In this document: piece by piece, positions 35,737-44,330 of the stretch
How the letters are laid out: each line of letters begins with the position of its first letter
How positions within the stretch are numbered: position 1 is the first letter of the stretch
Origin: Haliscomenobacter sp033763495
Lineage (GTDB): Bacteria > Bacteroidota > Bacteroidia > Chitinophagales > Saprospiraceae
Reading direction: 5' to 3'
Assembly: GCF_033763495.1 (NCBI RefSeq)
Contig: NZ_JANRKL010000177.1
Coordinates: 1 to 64,000, forward strand
DNA length: 64,000 nt
Made by a program: the position numbers and the translations under genes
Notes under the pieces: model-generated
What the model was told of the DNA's origin: nothing
The model's database searches: none
The model's input: the letters and a program-made list of their open reading frames with translations, nothing else

Positions 35737-37623
35737 TCAAGGCTGGGTTGATTTACCCTTTTTCCCGGACACTTCCCGAATGATGTAATCTTTTTTCAAG
35801 ACTTGTTTTTCCATTTCCCGGCGAGCTGGTGAACGAATTTCCCCTTTGAGGTATTTTTCAATCATCAAACTGGCCACAGGTGCTGCGACAGAGCCCCCAA
35901 AACCAGCATTTTCAGCATACACAGCAATGGCAATGCGAGGATTGTCTTTGGGCGCAAAACAGAAAAAGATCGAGTGGTCTTCACCAGAACTGTTCTCAGC
36001 CGTACCAGTTTTACCACAAATGGCAATATCAGGGATATAGGCCCGGCGAGCGGTACCGGCAATGGTAACCCGTTCCATTCCATCCACTACGGGTTCGAAG
36101 TGCCTACGTTCAATGCCAACTTCATGCTTAATGCGGAAAGTACTCCGGGTAGTTAGCGAGGAATCCCCAAAAGCCTTAAGAAAATGGGGCGTGTAATAAT
36201 AACCCCGGTTGGCGATTGTTGCTGCAAGGTTGGCCAACTGGATATTGGTGCACAGCAGCTCGCCTTGTCCAATACCAAGGGATCGAATCCAAATCGATTT
36301 CCATTGGCCGTCGTTTTTGTACCATCGATCAAAAAAAGCTGAAGTAGGAAAGCCCCCTGCTTGTTCCCCCGGGAAATCAACCCCTAATTTTCGTCCGTAG
36401 CCAAACTTATCCAGGTAATAATTGATGGTATCTAGTCCTTTATCGGGATGGCGATAGCCATTCATATCAACAATGGTACGGAACAACGTCACGAAATAGG
36501 CATTGCAGGAATGTTGAATACCTGAACGCACATCACCACAATAGGCATGGCGGTGGCAACCCAAACGTACCCCGGGAGCAAAGTAGCCCCCTGCACAACT
36601 CACACCCCGATCCACGTTCCAAACCCCGATTTGCTGCCCAATGAGGGCCAAAATCGTTTTGTGGATAGAACCTGGAGGATACCGAGCCATTACCGCCCGG
36701 TTAAACAGGGGTTTATTAGGGTCATTCGCCAATTTTTTATACACATCGCCACGGGCGTTGTTGGTAATGGTGAGTTGGTTAGGGTCGTAGTTGGGGGTGG
36801 TTACCATGGCCAGAATTTCTCCGGTTTTGGGTTCAATGGCAACCAGGCCAGCCCGTTTGTTGCTGAGCAGGTGTTCGGCGTATTGCTGAAGATCCAGGTC
36901 TACCGTCGTTCTAAGGTCCAGCCCAGGGACTACCGGAATATCGTCTTTGCCATTGCGATAAGAACCCGCATAACGCCCCAATTTGTCACGCAGCACAAAA
37001 GCGACCCCCTTTTTTCCCCTCAGCTCATTCTCGTACGTTTTTTCCAGGCCACTTGCACCAATATAGTCACCCGGAGCATAAATATCCGATTGGGTTTCCA
37101 CTTCGGTTTTGTCCACTTCCCGGATGTATCCCAGCAAGTGTGCAGCTACTGGGGCTGGATACTGGCGGGCGTTGCGCAAAACAATTTCAAAACCAGGGAA
37201 TTCCGGTAAAGCTTCCTGGAAACGCGCAAAAGCCTCTGCGGAAATCTTACTTTTAAACACAAAAGGAACGGAGCGGGAAAAACGACCACTTGAGAAGTCT
37301 TTTTCCAGTGCCTTTTTGTACTCTTCGCGGGTCATGCCCACCAGCTTACAAAAACGCCCGACATTCATGTTTTTATCCATCGCATCCACGGTGACCATCA
37401 GGTCGTACATGGGATTGTTGACCACCAATAATTTTCCATTGCGGTCATAAATCAGGCCACGAGCTGGATAAATGGGAAAACGCGCTACCGCACCAGTGAT
37501 CTTGTCAGCAGCTTTGAATTCGCCATTGATGACTTGCAAAAAAAATACCCTCGTCAACAGCAAAGCTGCTGCAATGATGAACACAACTTGAATAACCTGT
37601 TGACGGTTGCTGCCGATATCCAT
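35737..37623 (-). CDS. mrdA: penicillin-binding protein 2 (peptidoglycan transpeptidase)
   Basis: A 628-residue PBP2 for cell elongation. A membrane anchor (about 10-32) is followed by the dimerisation domain and the transpeptidase domain. Active-site motifs are SIHK with Ser319 and Lys322, SCN at 372-374, and KTG at 538-540 (AICGKTGTAENSSGEDHS). It cross-links peptidoglycan in the elongasome with MreBCD and RodA. It starts 13 bases after mreD, in one operon with mreB, mreC and mreD. Confidence 0.96.
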   Translation of the reverse strand: MDIGSNRQQVIQVVFIIAAALLLTRVFFLQVINGEFKAADKITGAVARFPIYPARGLIYDRNGKLLVVNNPMYDLMVTVDAMDKNMNVGRFCKLVGMTREEYKKALEKDFSSGRFSRSVPFVFKSKISAEAFARFQEALPEFPGFEIVLRNARQYPAPVAAHLLGYIREVDKTEVETQSDIYAPGDYIGASGLEKTYENELRGKKGVAFVLRDKLGRYAGSYRNGKDDIPVVPGLDLRTTVDLDLQQYAEHLLSNKRAGLVAIEPKTGEILAMVTTPNYDPNQLTITNNARGDVYKKLANDPNKPLFNRAVMARYPPGSIHKTILALIGQQIGVWNVDRGVSCAGGYFAPGVRLGCHRHAYCGDVRSGIQHSCNAYFVTLFRTIVDMNGYRHPDKGLDTINYYLDKFGYGRKLGVDFPGEQAGGFPTSAFFDRWYKNDGQWKSIWIRSLGIGQGELLCTNIQLANLAATIANRGYYYTPHFLKAFGDSSLTTRSTFRIKHEVGIERRHFEPVVDGMERVTIAGTARRAYIPDIAICGKTGTAENSSGEDHSIFFCFAPKDNPRIAIAVYAENAGFGGSVAAPVASLMIEKYLKGEIRSPARREMEKQVLKKDYIIREVSGKKGKSTQP

Positions 37624-37636
37624 AGCCTATATTAAA

Positions 37637-38158
37637 TTAGTCTAAGCCGTTTAGTATACCTGCTAAAATTAGTGTAAAAAATACGGAAACAATAAAACTT
37701 AGCAGGCTTTTAACTACAATGGACAGTAAAAAAACGTGTGAAAAAAATGCCATTGAATAATAAAAAGGCAAGTACAGCAATAACGAAAAGGCCACGTAAC
37801 GTAGAAAGGGCCAAAACTTGAGCCGTGCCAGAGAGGGAGTCAAATTTTCATCCATGCCACGAGGCAATACCAGCTCCAGAATCGAGGGTCGCCAATACGC
37901 TAAAACGACGGCACTTATCGCGTGTACGCCCAGTGTGTTGTAAGAAGCATCGATCAGAAGCCCAGAAAAAAAAGCCAGGAGCATCACTCTATTGAGGTGC
38001 ATGCCAAATGGAAGCAACAAAATAAACAAAGGATACACGAAAGCCTCGTAATGATAAGGCCCAATTGGCAAAAACTGTATCTGTTTTAGCACAACGATTT
38101 GGAGGATCCAAATGATGATGAATTTCAGCGAAATGAGCAATGTCGAGCTACCGTTCAT
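37637..38158 (-). CDS. mreD: rod-shape-determining protein MreD
   Basis: A small membrane protein of 173 residues with about five hydrophobic segments, starting MNGSSTLLISLKFIIIWIL. MreD sequences are weakly conserved, but FYPLFILLLPFGMHLNRVMLLAFFSGLLIDAS-like blocks and the position between mreC and mrdA settle the call. Its first codons overlap the end of mreC by 11 bases, indicating translational coupling. Confidence 0.93.
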   Translation of the reverse strand: MNGSSTLLISLKFIIIWILQIVVLKQIQFLPIGPYHYEAFVYPLFILLLPFGMHLNRVMLLAFFSGLLIDASYNTLGVHAISAVVLAYWRPSILELVLPRGMDENLTPSLARLKFWPFLRYVAFSLLLYLPFYYSMAFFSHVFLLSIVVKSLLSFIVSVFFTLILAGILNGLD

Positions 38159-38999
38159 TTTTGGCGCGTGCTTCTAGTTGATTGATTTCATCAGCATGTT
38201 CGTTCACTACAATTTGTGCGTAGCGGACGTTGGTCATATTGGTATACAGTTTGACCTGAATCAGATGGTTGCTGGACCCGGGTGGAATGCTGTGGTAAAA
38301 GACTTTGCCAATTGCCACTCCTGGAGGGTAGTAGGTAGAGAAGCCTGTCGTTTCAACCACATCATCCTTAGAACTGATTTTATTGTGTTTGGGAATATCA
38401 ACCAGTTGCATAAAACGTGGATCTTTGCCATTCCAAACCAGAGAGCCATAAAAACCTTTGTCTTCCCCACGGATTTGAGCACTTACCCGCGAATCGGTAT
38501 GCAAAACAGACATGACCACACAATAATGATCAGAAACATATCGGACAACTCCTAGGACTCCATTGGTGGTAATCACCCCCATATTTAGCCTTACCCCATG
38601 TCTGCTACCTCGATTGAGGGTGAGGTAGTTTTTGGATTTATCTACAGAGTTGTTAACTACTGTAGCCTCAATGTACCTGAAAATTTGGATGTGGTTACTG
38701 TCAATCACCCGTTGCAGGGTATCAGTAGTTACTTTGTTGTTGTATTGATCTTTGGCCAATTGCCCCCGCAGCACACTGATTTCGTGTTGCAGTTTTTCGT
38801 TTTCCCGCCGCAGGTTAAAATAACTCCGAATGGCATTGGCACCGCTTCCAAAAAAGCCGGTTATCCTTCCTGCTGAATTCCAAAAAATCCTACCCTGCGC
38901 TTCGTTGTTCTGCACAATCAGAAAAAGCGATACAGCCAACAGCGCCAAAAACAAGATTCGGGGGCTAACCCGATTGAGTATTTGCAGGAAAGTATTCAT
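38148..38999 (-). CDS. mreC: rod-shape-determining protein MreC
   Basis: A 283-residue membrane-anchored periplasmic protein. The membrane segment is about residues 13-30 (ILFLALLAVSLFLIV). A coiled coil with RRENEKLQHEISVLRGQLAKDQ follows, then the beta domains with LTLNRGSRHGVRLNMGVITTNGVLG and DVVETTGFSTYYPPGVAIGKV. It links MreB filaments to PBP2 in the elongasome. Confidence 0.95.
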   Translation of the reverse strand: MNTFLQILNRVSPRILFLALLAVSLFLIVQNNEAQGRIFWNSAGRITGFFGSGANAIRSYFNLRRENEKLQHEISVLRGQLAKDQYNNKVTTDTLQRVIDSNHIQIFRYIEATVVNNSVDKSKNYLTLNRGSRHGVRLNMGVITTNGVLGVVRYVSDHYCVVMSVLHTDSRVSAQIRGEDKGFYGSLVWNGKDPRFMQLVDIPKHNKISSKDDVVETTGFSTYYPPGVAIGKVFYHSIPPGSSNHLIQVKLYTNMTNVRYAQIVVNEHADEINQLEARAKNER

Positions 39000-39068
39000 G
39001 TGGTGATTGAAGCTCTCGGATGAGGAATAAGGTCGCTTTAATGCATTAAAATGACCTTATCCACTAAA

Positions 39069-40106
39069 TCACACACTCTTACGATCGATCAAAAAGGAGA
39101 AACGATCGGTATTTTTGAGGGCAATCCCTGTTCCCCGAACAACTGCGCGCAATGGATCTTCGGCAACTTGGACGGGAAGTTTGGTTTTTAGGGAAATACG
39201 TTTGTCCAAGCCCCGCAGCAGTGCACCGCCTCCAGTCAGGTACAAGCCCCTTCTAAAAATATCGGCAGCCAACTCTGGTGGAGTAGATTCCAGCGCCTTA
39301 AGTACTGCATCTTCAATTTTGGAGATGGATTTATCCAGTGAATGGGCGATCTCCCGATATCCAACCTTGATTTGTTTGGGGATACCCGTCATCAAATCGC
39401 GGCCATTAACGGCAAAATCTTCGGGGGCCTGATCTTCATCCAGTTCATGCAGTGCAGAGCCTACGTGAATTTTGATTTGTTCAGCAGTCCGTTCACCAAT
39501 CAGGATGTTGTGTTGGCGCTTCATGTAACTCACGATGTCGTTGGTGAATTCATCACCCGCAATGCGAATTGACTGGTCGCAGACGATCCCCGAAAGGGCA
39601 ATCACCGCGATTTCGGTAGTACCTCCACCAATGTCGATGATCATATTGCCTTCGGGTTCTTCCACATCCAGGCCTATCCCGAGTGCAGCAGCCATAGGCT
39701 CATGAATCAGGTAGGTTTCTTTGGAATCCACGTGATCGGCAGAGTCAAATACGGCGCGTTTTTCCACTTCTGTAATCCCTGAAGGAATACAAATGACCAT
39801 TTTCATGTGAGAAAAAAAGCGACGACGGCCATCGATCATGTTGATGAATCCTTCAATCATATTTTCAGCCGCCTGAAAGTCGGCGATAACTCCATCTTTC
39901 AGTGGGCGAACGGTTTTAATGTCCTCGTGGGTCTTTTCGTGCATTTGCATCGCCCGACGACCAACCGCAATGGTCTGATTGGTTTTGCGATTGATGGCCA
40001 CGATGGATGGTTCGTCCACAACAATCTGATCATCTTGCATGATCAGGGTATTGGCAGTGCCAAGGTCAATGGCGAGTTCTTGTCTAAAAAAACTGAACAG
40101 CTTCAT
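39069..40106 (-). CDS. mreB: rod-shape-determining actin homologue MreB
   Basis: A 345-residue bacterial actin. Nucleotide-binding motifs are LAIDLGTANTLI (phosphate 1), IDIGGGTTEIAVI (phosphate 2) and LTGGGALLRGLD (adenosine). The membrane-binding N-terminus MKLFSFF is present. It forms filaments that guide cell-wall insertion. First gene of the mreBCD-mrdA operon, with a good promoter 60 bases upstream. Confidence 0.97.
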   Translation of the reverse strand: MKLFSFFRQELAIDLGTANTLIMQDDQIVVDEPSIVAINRKTNQTIAVGRRAMQMHEKTHEDIKTVRPLKDGVIADFQAAENMIEGFINMIDGRRRFFSHMKMVICIPSGITEVEKRAVFDSADHVDSKETYLIHEPMAAALGIGLDVEEPEGNMIIDIGGGTTEIAVIALSGIVCDQSIRIAGDEFTNDIVSYMKRQHNILIGERTAEQIKIHVGSALHELDEDQAPEDFAVNGRDLMTGIPKQIKVGYREIAHSLDKSISKIEDAVLKALESTPPELAADIFRRGLYLTGGGALLRGLDKRISLKTKLPVQVAEDPLRAVVRGTGIALKNTDRFSFLIDRKSV

Positions 40107-40165
40107 TAATTTTCCTTACCTAAGAGTTTTTGTAAATTATGTCAAACGCACCCCTAGCAGTGGGG

Positions 40166-40197
40166 CAAAAATAAGTATTCATTTTTTTCGAGCCAAA
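40166..40197 (-). promoter_or_regulatory. promoter of the mreBCD-mrdA operon
   Basis: On the minus strand TTTG (40194-40197) and TATTTTTG (40166-40173), 20 bases apart, match the Bacteroidota promoter perfectly. It reads into mreB about 60 bases downstream and lies inside one arm of a larger inverted repeat. Confidence 0.75.
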
Positions 40198-40260
40198 GAA
40201 TTAGATAAGACACTTGAAATGAAACGTTTACTCACCTAATTCTTTGGTAAAATGAATACT
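40173..40260. repeat. inverted duplication of the mreB promoter region
   Basis: The left arm on the minus strand and the right arm on the plus strand both read CTAATTCTTTGG, then a variable spacer, then AAATGAATACT and a T-rich run. The right arm is 40234-40260 with continuation to the T run at 40263-40269, followed by a small GCCCCTTTGGGGC hairpin. Only the left arm keeps a proper -7 element. The remaining 150 bases to the M16 gene hold no gene I can support. Confidence 0.6.
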
Positions 40261-40415
40261 CATTTTTTTATCGCCCCTTTGGGGCTTTATTGTGATCAAG
40301 CAATTTGCTGACCGCTGGCGTTTCATGCTCGCAAAAGAAAGAAAATTTAGCGACATTTAAGCACGTTCGGCCTTGCTTAACCAAATTTTTTTGATCAAAA
40401 GCTAAAAAAATGGTT

Positions 40416-41702
40416 TTAATCCAATTTTTCAGCTTTGCCCACGATTACTTCGCTCATTTTCTCGGGGATCAAATACTTTTGGGCGATGGCTTGAATGGAT
40501 TCAGGTGTAACCGCCAAGGTCAGATCAACCGAGTCTTGTAACTCAGTAAAAGGCAAATTCTCAGTTACCAGCAGGCGTACCAACTCCGCCACATTAAATG
40601 GCCCATCGATCATGGTCAGGTAATTGCCCAGGATGTAGTTGCGCATCATTTCCAGCTCGTCTTCGTCCACAAGTTCTTCCCGCAAGCGATCCATTTCCAG
40701 GTAAATCTGAGTACGTGTATCTGCAACAAATTCATTACCTACCTCAGTACCGATGTAAAAGCAGCCATCAAATTGCATGGCATCGAGGGTGGAATAAATG
40801 TTGTAGGTATAGCCCTTTTCTTCCCGGATATTGGTCATCAGGCGGGAGCCAAAGTAGCCTCCCAGAATCACGTTGAGGATGGAAAGGTCAAAAAAGTCGG
40901 GATGATGCCGATTGAAGGTCCGGAAACCAATCCGAATGGCTGATTGTAAGCTGTCGGGTTTGGAAATCAACATCTGTTGGGGTGGAGCTTCCTGTAGAAT
41001 CAGTTTGGGTTCGGGAATAATTCCTGCAGGTATCCCATGCCCCAGTTGTTCGTTCAATTGTTCAAGCACCTCAGCCGTTACTTTTCCACTGATGATGATG
41101 ACACAATTGTCTTTGGTGAACAAACTGCGGTGGTGCTGCAACAAATCCTCCCGGGTCAGTTGGTTGTACGTTTCAGCAGTACTGTTGTAGCCATAAGGAT
41201 GCTCAGGGCCAAAAAACTGCTCTGTAATCTGGCGATAGGCTACGACATCGTTTTTGCTCAGGTCTACTTGCAAATGTTGAATACTGCGTTGGATAAAGGC
41301 CTGCAGCTCCTGCTCCGGGAAACTGGGGGTTTTGATCACTTCGCCCAACAAAGGCAGCACCTGGTTGAAGTGTTTGTTCAAAGACAACAAGGTCAAACTG
41401 GCCGTATCTGTATGATATGGAATAGCCAGGCTGCTTCCGAAATAATCCAGTTTTTCAGCCAAATCGGCCGAATTGTAGTTTTGGGTACCTTCGCGCAAGA
41501 GCGCACTCGTGGCGCGTGAAGCCAGTTTTTTGTGCTCATAAGGGCGGCCACCTTTAAAAATGACCTCCACCTTGAGTACCTCCTGGGTTCCCATAGCCAC
41601 AACATAAACAGGTATTCCGTTATCCAAGCGCAACTCCTGAACTTCCGGCATCTTAATGTCGGTGATGGTTTTGATTTTGGGCGCTCTCGAACGGTTTGGC
41701 AT
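40416..41702 (-). CDS. M16 family peptidase homologue lacking the zinc motif
   Basis: A 428-residue M16 (pitrilysin/processing-peptidase-like) protein without a signal peptide. The M16 fold is seen in GGRPYEHKKLASRATSALLREGT, in FGPEHPYGYNSTAETYNQLTREDLLQHHRSLF, and in the C-terminal half IREEKGYTYNIYSTLDAMQFDGCFYIGTEV (as separate blocks). The zinc-binding HxxEH should lie in the first of these but reads ATSALLREGT. The protein is therefore the inactive partner type that pairs with a catalytic M16 subunit. No catalytic partner is encoded next to it in this window. Confidence 0.88.
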   Translation of the reverse strand: MPNRSRAPKIKTITDIKMPEVQELRLDNGIPVYVVAMGTQEVLKVEVIFKGGRPYEHKKLASRATSALLREGTQNYNSADLAEKLDYFGSSLAIPYHTDTASLTLLSLNKHFNQVLPLLGEVIKTPSFPEQELQAFIQRSIQHLQVDLSKNDVVAYRQITEQFFGPEHPYGYNSTAETYNQLTREDLLQHHRSLFTKDNCVIIISGKVTAEVLEQLNEQLGHGIPAGIIPEPKLILQEAPPQQMLISKPDSLQSAIRIGFRTFNRHHPDFFDLSILNVILGGYFGSRLMTNIREEKGYTYNIYSTLDAMQFDGCFYIGTEVGNEFVADTRTQIYLEMDRLREELVDEDELEMMRNYILGNYLTMIDGPFNVAELVRLLVTENLPFTELQDSVDLTLAVTPESIQAIAQKYLIPEKMSEVIVGKAEKLD

Positions 41703-41916
41703 AAGTGCGGTGTGGTGATTTTTGAAACAGGGGGCAAATATAGGGGCTTAGGGATTGTAAAACAACTGCTTGGTGAAAAAGCTATGCATGTAGGAAAAAT
41801 ATAGGCCCCATGTGTTAACTTGGTAGCTGACTTTTTGGCTAAATAAACTTACACAGATCATGCGCATAAGTTACACTGCCAGGGAGATCGTCAGCTTTAA
41901 CTAAATCTACTTGGTC

Positions 41917-44319
41917 ATGCAAAAACAATTCCTTTTCCTCTGGCTGTTCATTGGAGTGCGTTTGGCTTTTGCGCAAGCGCCCGAGCTCAATGTTCCCTCC
42001 GCCAAATACACTACTCCTACCTGGAAAGCCAAATGGATCACCCACCCGGATTTGAGTGGTGGAGAACACGCCGTGGTTTTGTTTCGGAAAAAATTCAGCC
42101 TGATCGATCATCCCCAGCAGTTCATCATCAGCATTTCTGCTGATAACCATTATCGGCTCTATGTAAACGGTAAAAAGGTGGGCTTTGGCCCACAATTGTC
42201 CGACATTCGTCACTGGCGCTACGAAACCATCGACATTGCGCCCTTTTTGCAAGCGGGTGAAAACGTACTGGCTGCTGAAGTCATCAATTGGGGGTATTTT
42301 CGCTTTTTTGGCATGCAATCGGTGCACACCGGATTGGTTATCAATGGTTTTTCGGAAAAAGAACAAATTGTCAATACCCAGGGAGGCACCTGGAAAACCT
42401 TTTGGAACAAAGCTTTACATGAAAAACCCGTCCACTGGCGGGTAGCCAACCCCGACATCATTGGTGGCTTTTATGCCTGTAACCCCACCGATAGCCTGGT
42501 AGCTGCTGACTATCCCTGGGATTGGGAGCAGCTGAATTTTAACGATGCCGCCTGGAAGGAGTCCCTCTTCCTGGAAAACGCCAGCGCCTTTGGGGGTTCA
42601 TTTGGCTGGGTTTTGGAGCCACGAAATGTGCCTCAACAGAGCCAAACCGAGGAACGTTTGAGCAAAATTGCGCGTACGGAAGGCATTCAAGTGACACCTG
42701 CTTTTTTAGAGGGTAAATCATCCTTGCTCATTCCCGCTAATGCCAAGGTATCCATCCTGATTGATCAGACTTTTTTGACTACGGGATATCCAGAACTGAA
42801 ATTTTCGGGGGGCCACAATGCCCGCATCAAGATCAGCTACGCCGAAAATTTATTCAACCCCGACAAGAGCAAAGGTGACCGCAACGATATTACGGGCAAA
42901 AAACTGGTGGGTTATCAGGACGTAATTCTGGCCGACGGTGGTCAGAATCGCCATTTTCAACCTAGCTGGTTGCGGACTTTTCGCTTTGTACAAATTGACG
43001 TAAACACACAAAATGAGCCGCTGAGCCTGGACGATTTTTTCAACCATAAAACCCTCAGCTCTATCCCTGTCAAAGCCAAGTTTAGTGCCGACAGTCCGAT
43101 GTACGGCAAAATCTTTGACCTTTGCCACCGTACCGTTGAGCTGTGCACCCAGGATTATTTTCTAAGTGATGCCTATTATGAAACCATGCAATACCTGGGT
43201 GACTCTAAGGTGCACATCCCGGTATGGCAATCAATGACAGGGAATGATTGGCATACGCGTAATGCCCTGCAACAGTTTCATTACTCGCGTTTGCCCGATG
43301 GTAACCTGACCAGCTGTTATCCACTCAAATCTACTTTTGTACACCCTACTTATTCCGTCATTTGGGTAGATATGGTGTACGATTATTTAAAATACAGTGG
43401 CGACAAAGCCTACACTCAGCAGTTTTTGTCGGGCATTCAGCAAACGCTTGCGGGCTTTGATGCCCTTATTCAGCCCAATGGTTTGGCGGGGCCCACTTCC
43501 TGGAATTATTTTGTAGACTGGTACGTAGAAAGCACCCAAGGTGGCCTTGGGCCAGGGCACAAAGGGGTAAACTCAGCCGTGGTGACTTTACACTACGTCC
43601 ATGCTTTGCAAAGCGCCGCGAAAATCTTTCAAACCTTTGGCCGAAGCGCCGAGGCAACCCAATACCTGACCCGAGCCAATTTCATCAAAAATAAAGTCTA
43701 CGAACAGTGTTTTGATGCCAAACGTGGCATTTTTGCAGAGCGCCCAGACAAGTCTTTTTACGACCAGCATACCAATATCCTGGCCGTACTGACCGATGCT
43801 GCCCCAGTCAGCTTGCACAAAAGCATCCTCAATAAAATCCTCAGCGAAGAGGACATCAGCCCAGCCACTTATTACTACCGTTATTACCTTTTTGAAGCCA
43901 TTCATAAAGCACAGGTGCCAGAATTGTTTGAGTTGGCCCAAAAACCCTGGGAAGAACTGGTCAATTTAAACCTAACAACTGCCCTGGAGCGATTCGAAAG
44001 TGGCAAAAAAGCCACCCGTTCGGAATGTCACCCCTGGAGTACAGCTCCTGCGTATTTTTATTTTAAAACCATTGCGGGGATAGAACCAACTGGGCTTGGT
44101 TTTTCAACAATTAAAATTGCTCCCAAATTGGGGAAGAACAATAAAGTGGAAGGGCTTTACCCCACCCCATTTGGCGAAATCAATTTCAAAATAAGCCGCC
44201 AATCCGGTGGTGGAGTCCAAGCCGAATTGAATATTCCGTCTCAAATCAAAGGACAATTCATTTGGGCAGGAAAAACTGTTCCATTAAAACCTGGCCCACA
44301 ACAAATCAATCTGGATTAA
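41917..44319 (+). CDS. exported GH78-type alpha-L-rhamnosidase-like glycosidase
   Basis: An exported protein of 800 residues; the ATG at 41917 gives a signal peptide ending near RLAFAQ. The N-terminal part (about 35-190) has the rhamnosidase N-domain pattern KAKWITHP, FRKKFSLI, HYRLYVNGKKVGFGPQ and NVLAAEVINWG. The catalytic (alpha/alpha)6 barrel (about 400-730) has DAYYETMQYLGDSKVHIPVWQSM and the later TRSECHPWSTAPAYFYFKTIAG. It should remove terminal alpha-L-rhamnose or a similar deoxy sugar. It starts an operon with three sulfatases (11 bases to the next gene), suggesting a sulfated rhamnose-containing glycan. No susCD pair is present here. Confidence 0.85.
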   Translation: MQKQFLFLWLFIGVRLAFAQAPELNVPSAKYTTPTWKAKWITHPDLSGGEHAVVLFRKKFSLIDHPQQFIISISADNHYRLYVNGKKVGFGPQLSDIRHWRYETIDIAPFLQAGENVLAAEVINWGYFRFFGMQSVHTGLVINGFSEKEQIVNTQGGTWKTFWNKALHEKPVHWRVANPDIIGGFYACNPTDSLVAADYPWDWEQLNFNDAAWKESLFLENASAFGGSFGWVLEPRNVPQQSQTEERLSKIARTEGIQVTPAFLEGKSSLLIPANAKVSILIDQTFLTTGYPELKFSGGHNARIKISYAENLFNPDKSKGDRNDITGKKLVGYQDVILADGGQNRHFQPSWLRTFRFVQIDVNTQNEPLSLDDFFNHKTLSSIPVKAKFSADSPMYGKIFDLCHRTVELCTQDYFLSDAYYETMQYLGDSKVHIPVWQSMTGNDWHTRNALQQFHYSRLPDGNLTSCYPLKSTFVHPTYSVIWVDMVYDYLKYSGDKAYTQQFLSGIQQTLAGFDALIQPNGLAGPTSWNYFVDWYVESTQGGLGPGHKGVNSAVVTLHYVHALQSAAKIFQTFGRSAEATQYLTRANFIKNKVYEQCFDAKRGIFAERPDKSFYDQHTNILAVLTDAAPVSLHKSILNKILSEEDISPATYYYRYYLFEAIHKAQVPELFELAQKPWEELVNLNLTTALERFESGKKATRSECHPWSTAPAYFYFKTIAGIEPTGLGFSTIKIAPKLGKNNKVEGLYPTPFGEINFKISRQSGGGVQAELNIPSQIKGQFIWAGKTVPLKPGPQQINLD

Positions 44320-44330
44320 AATCAAGCAGT

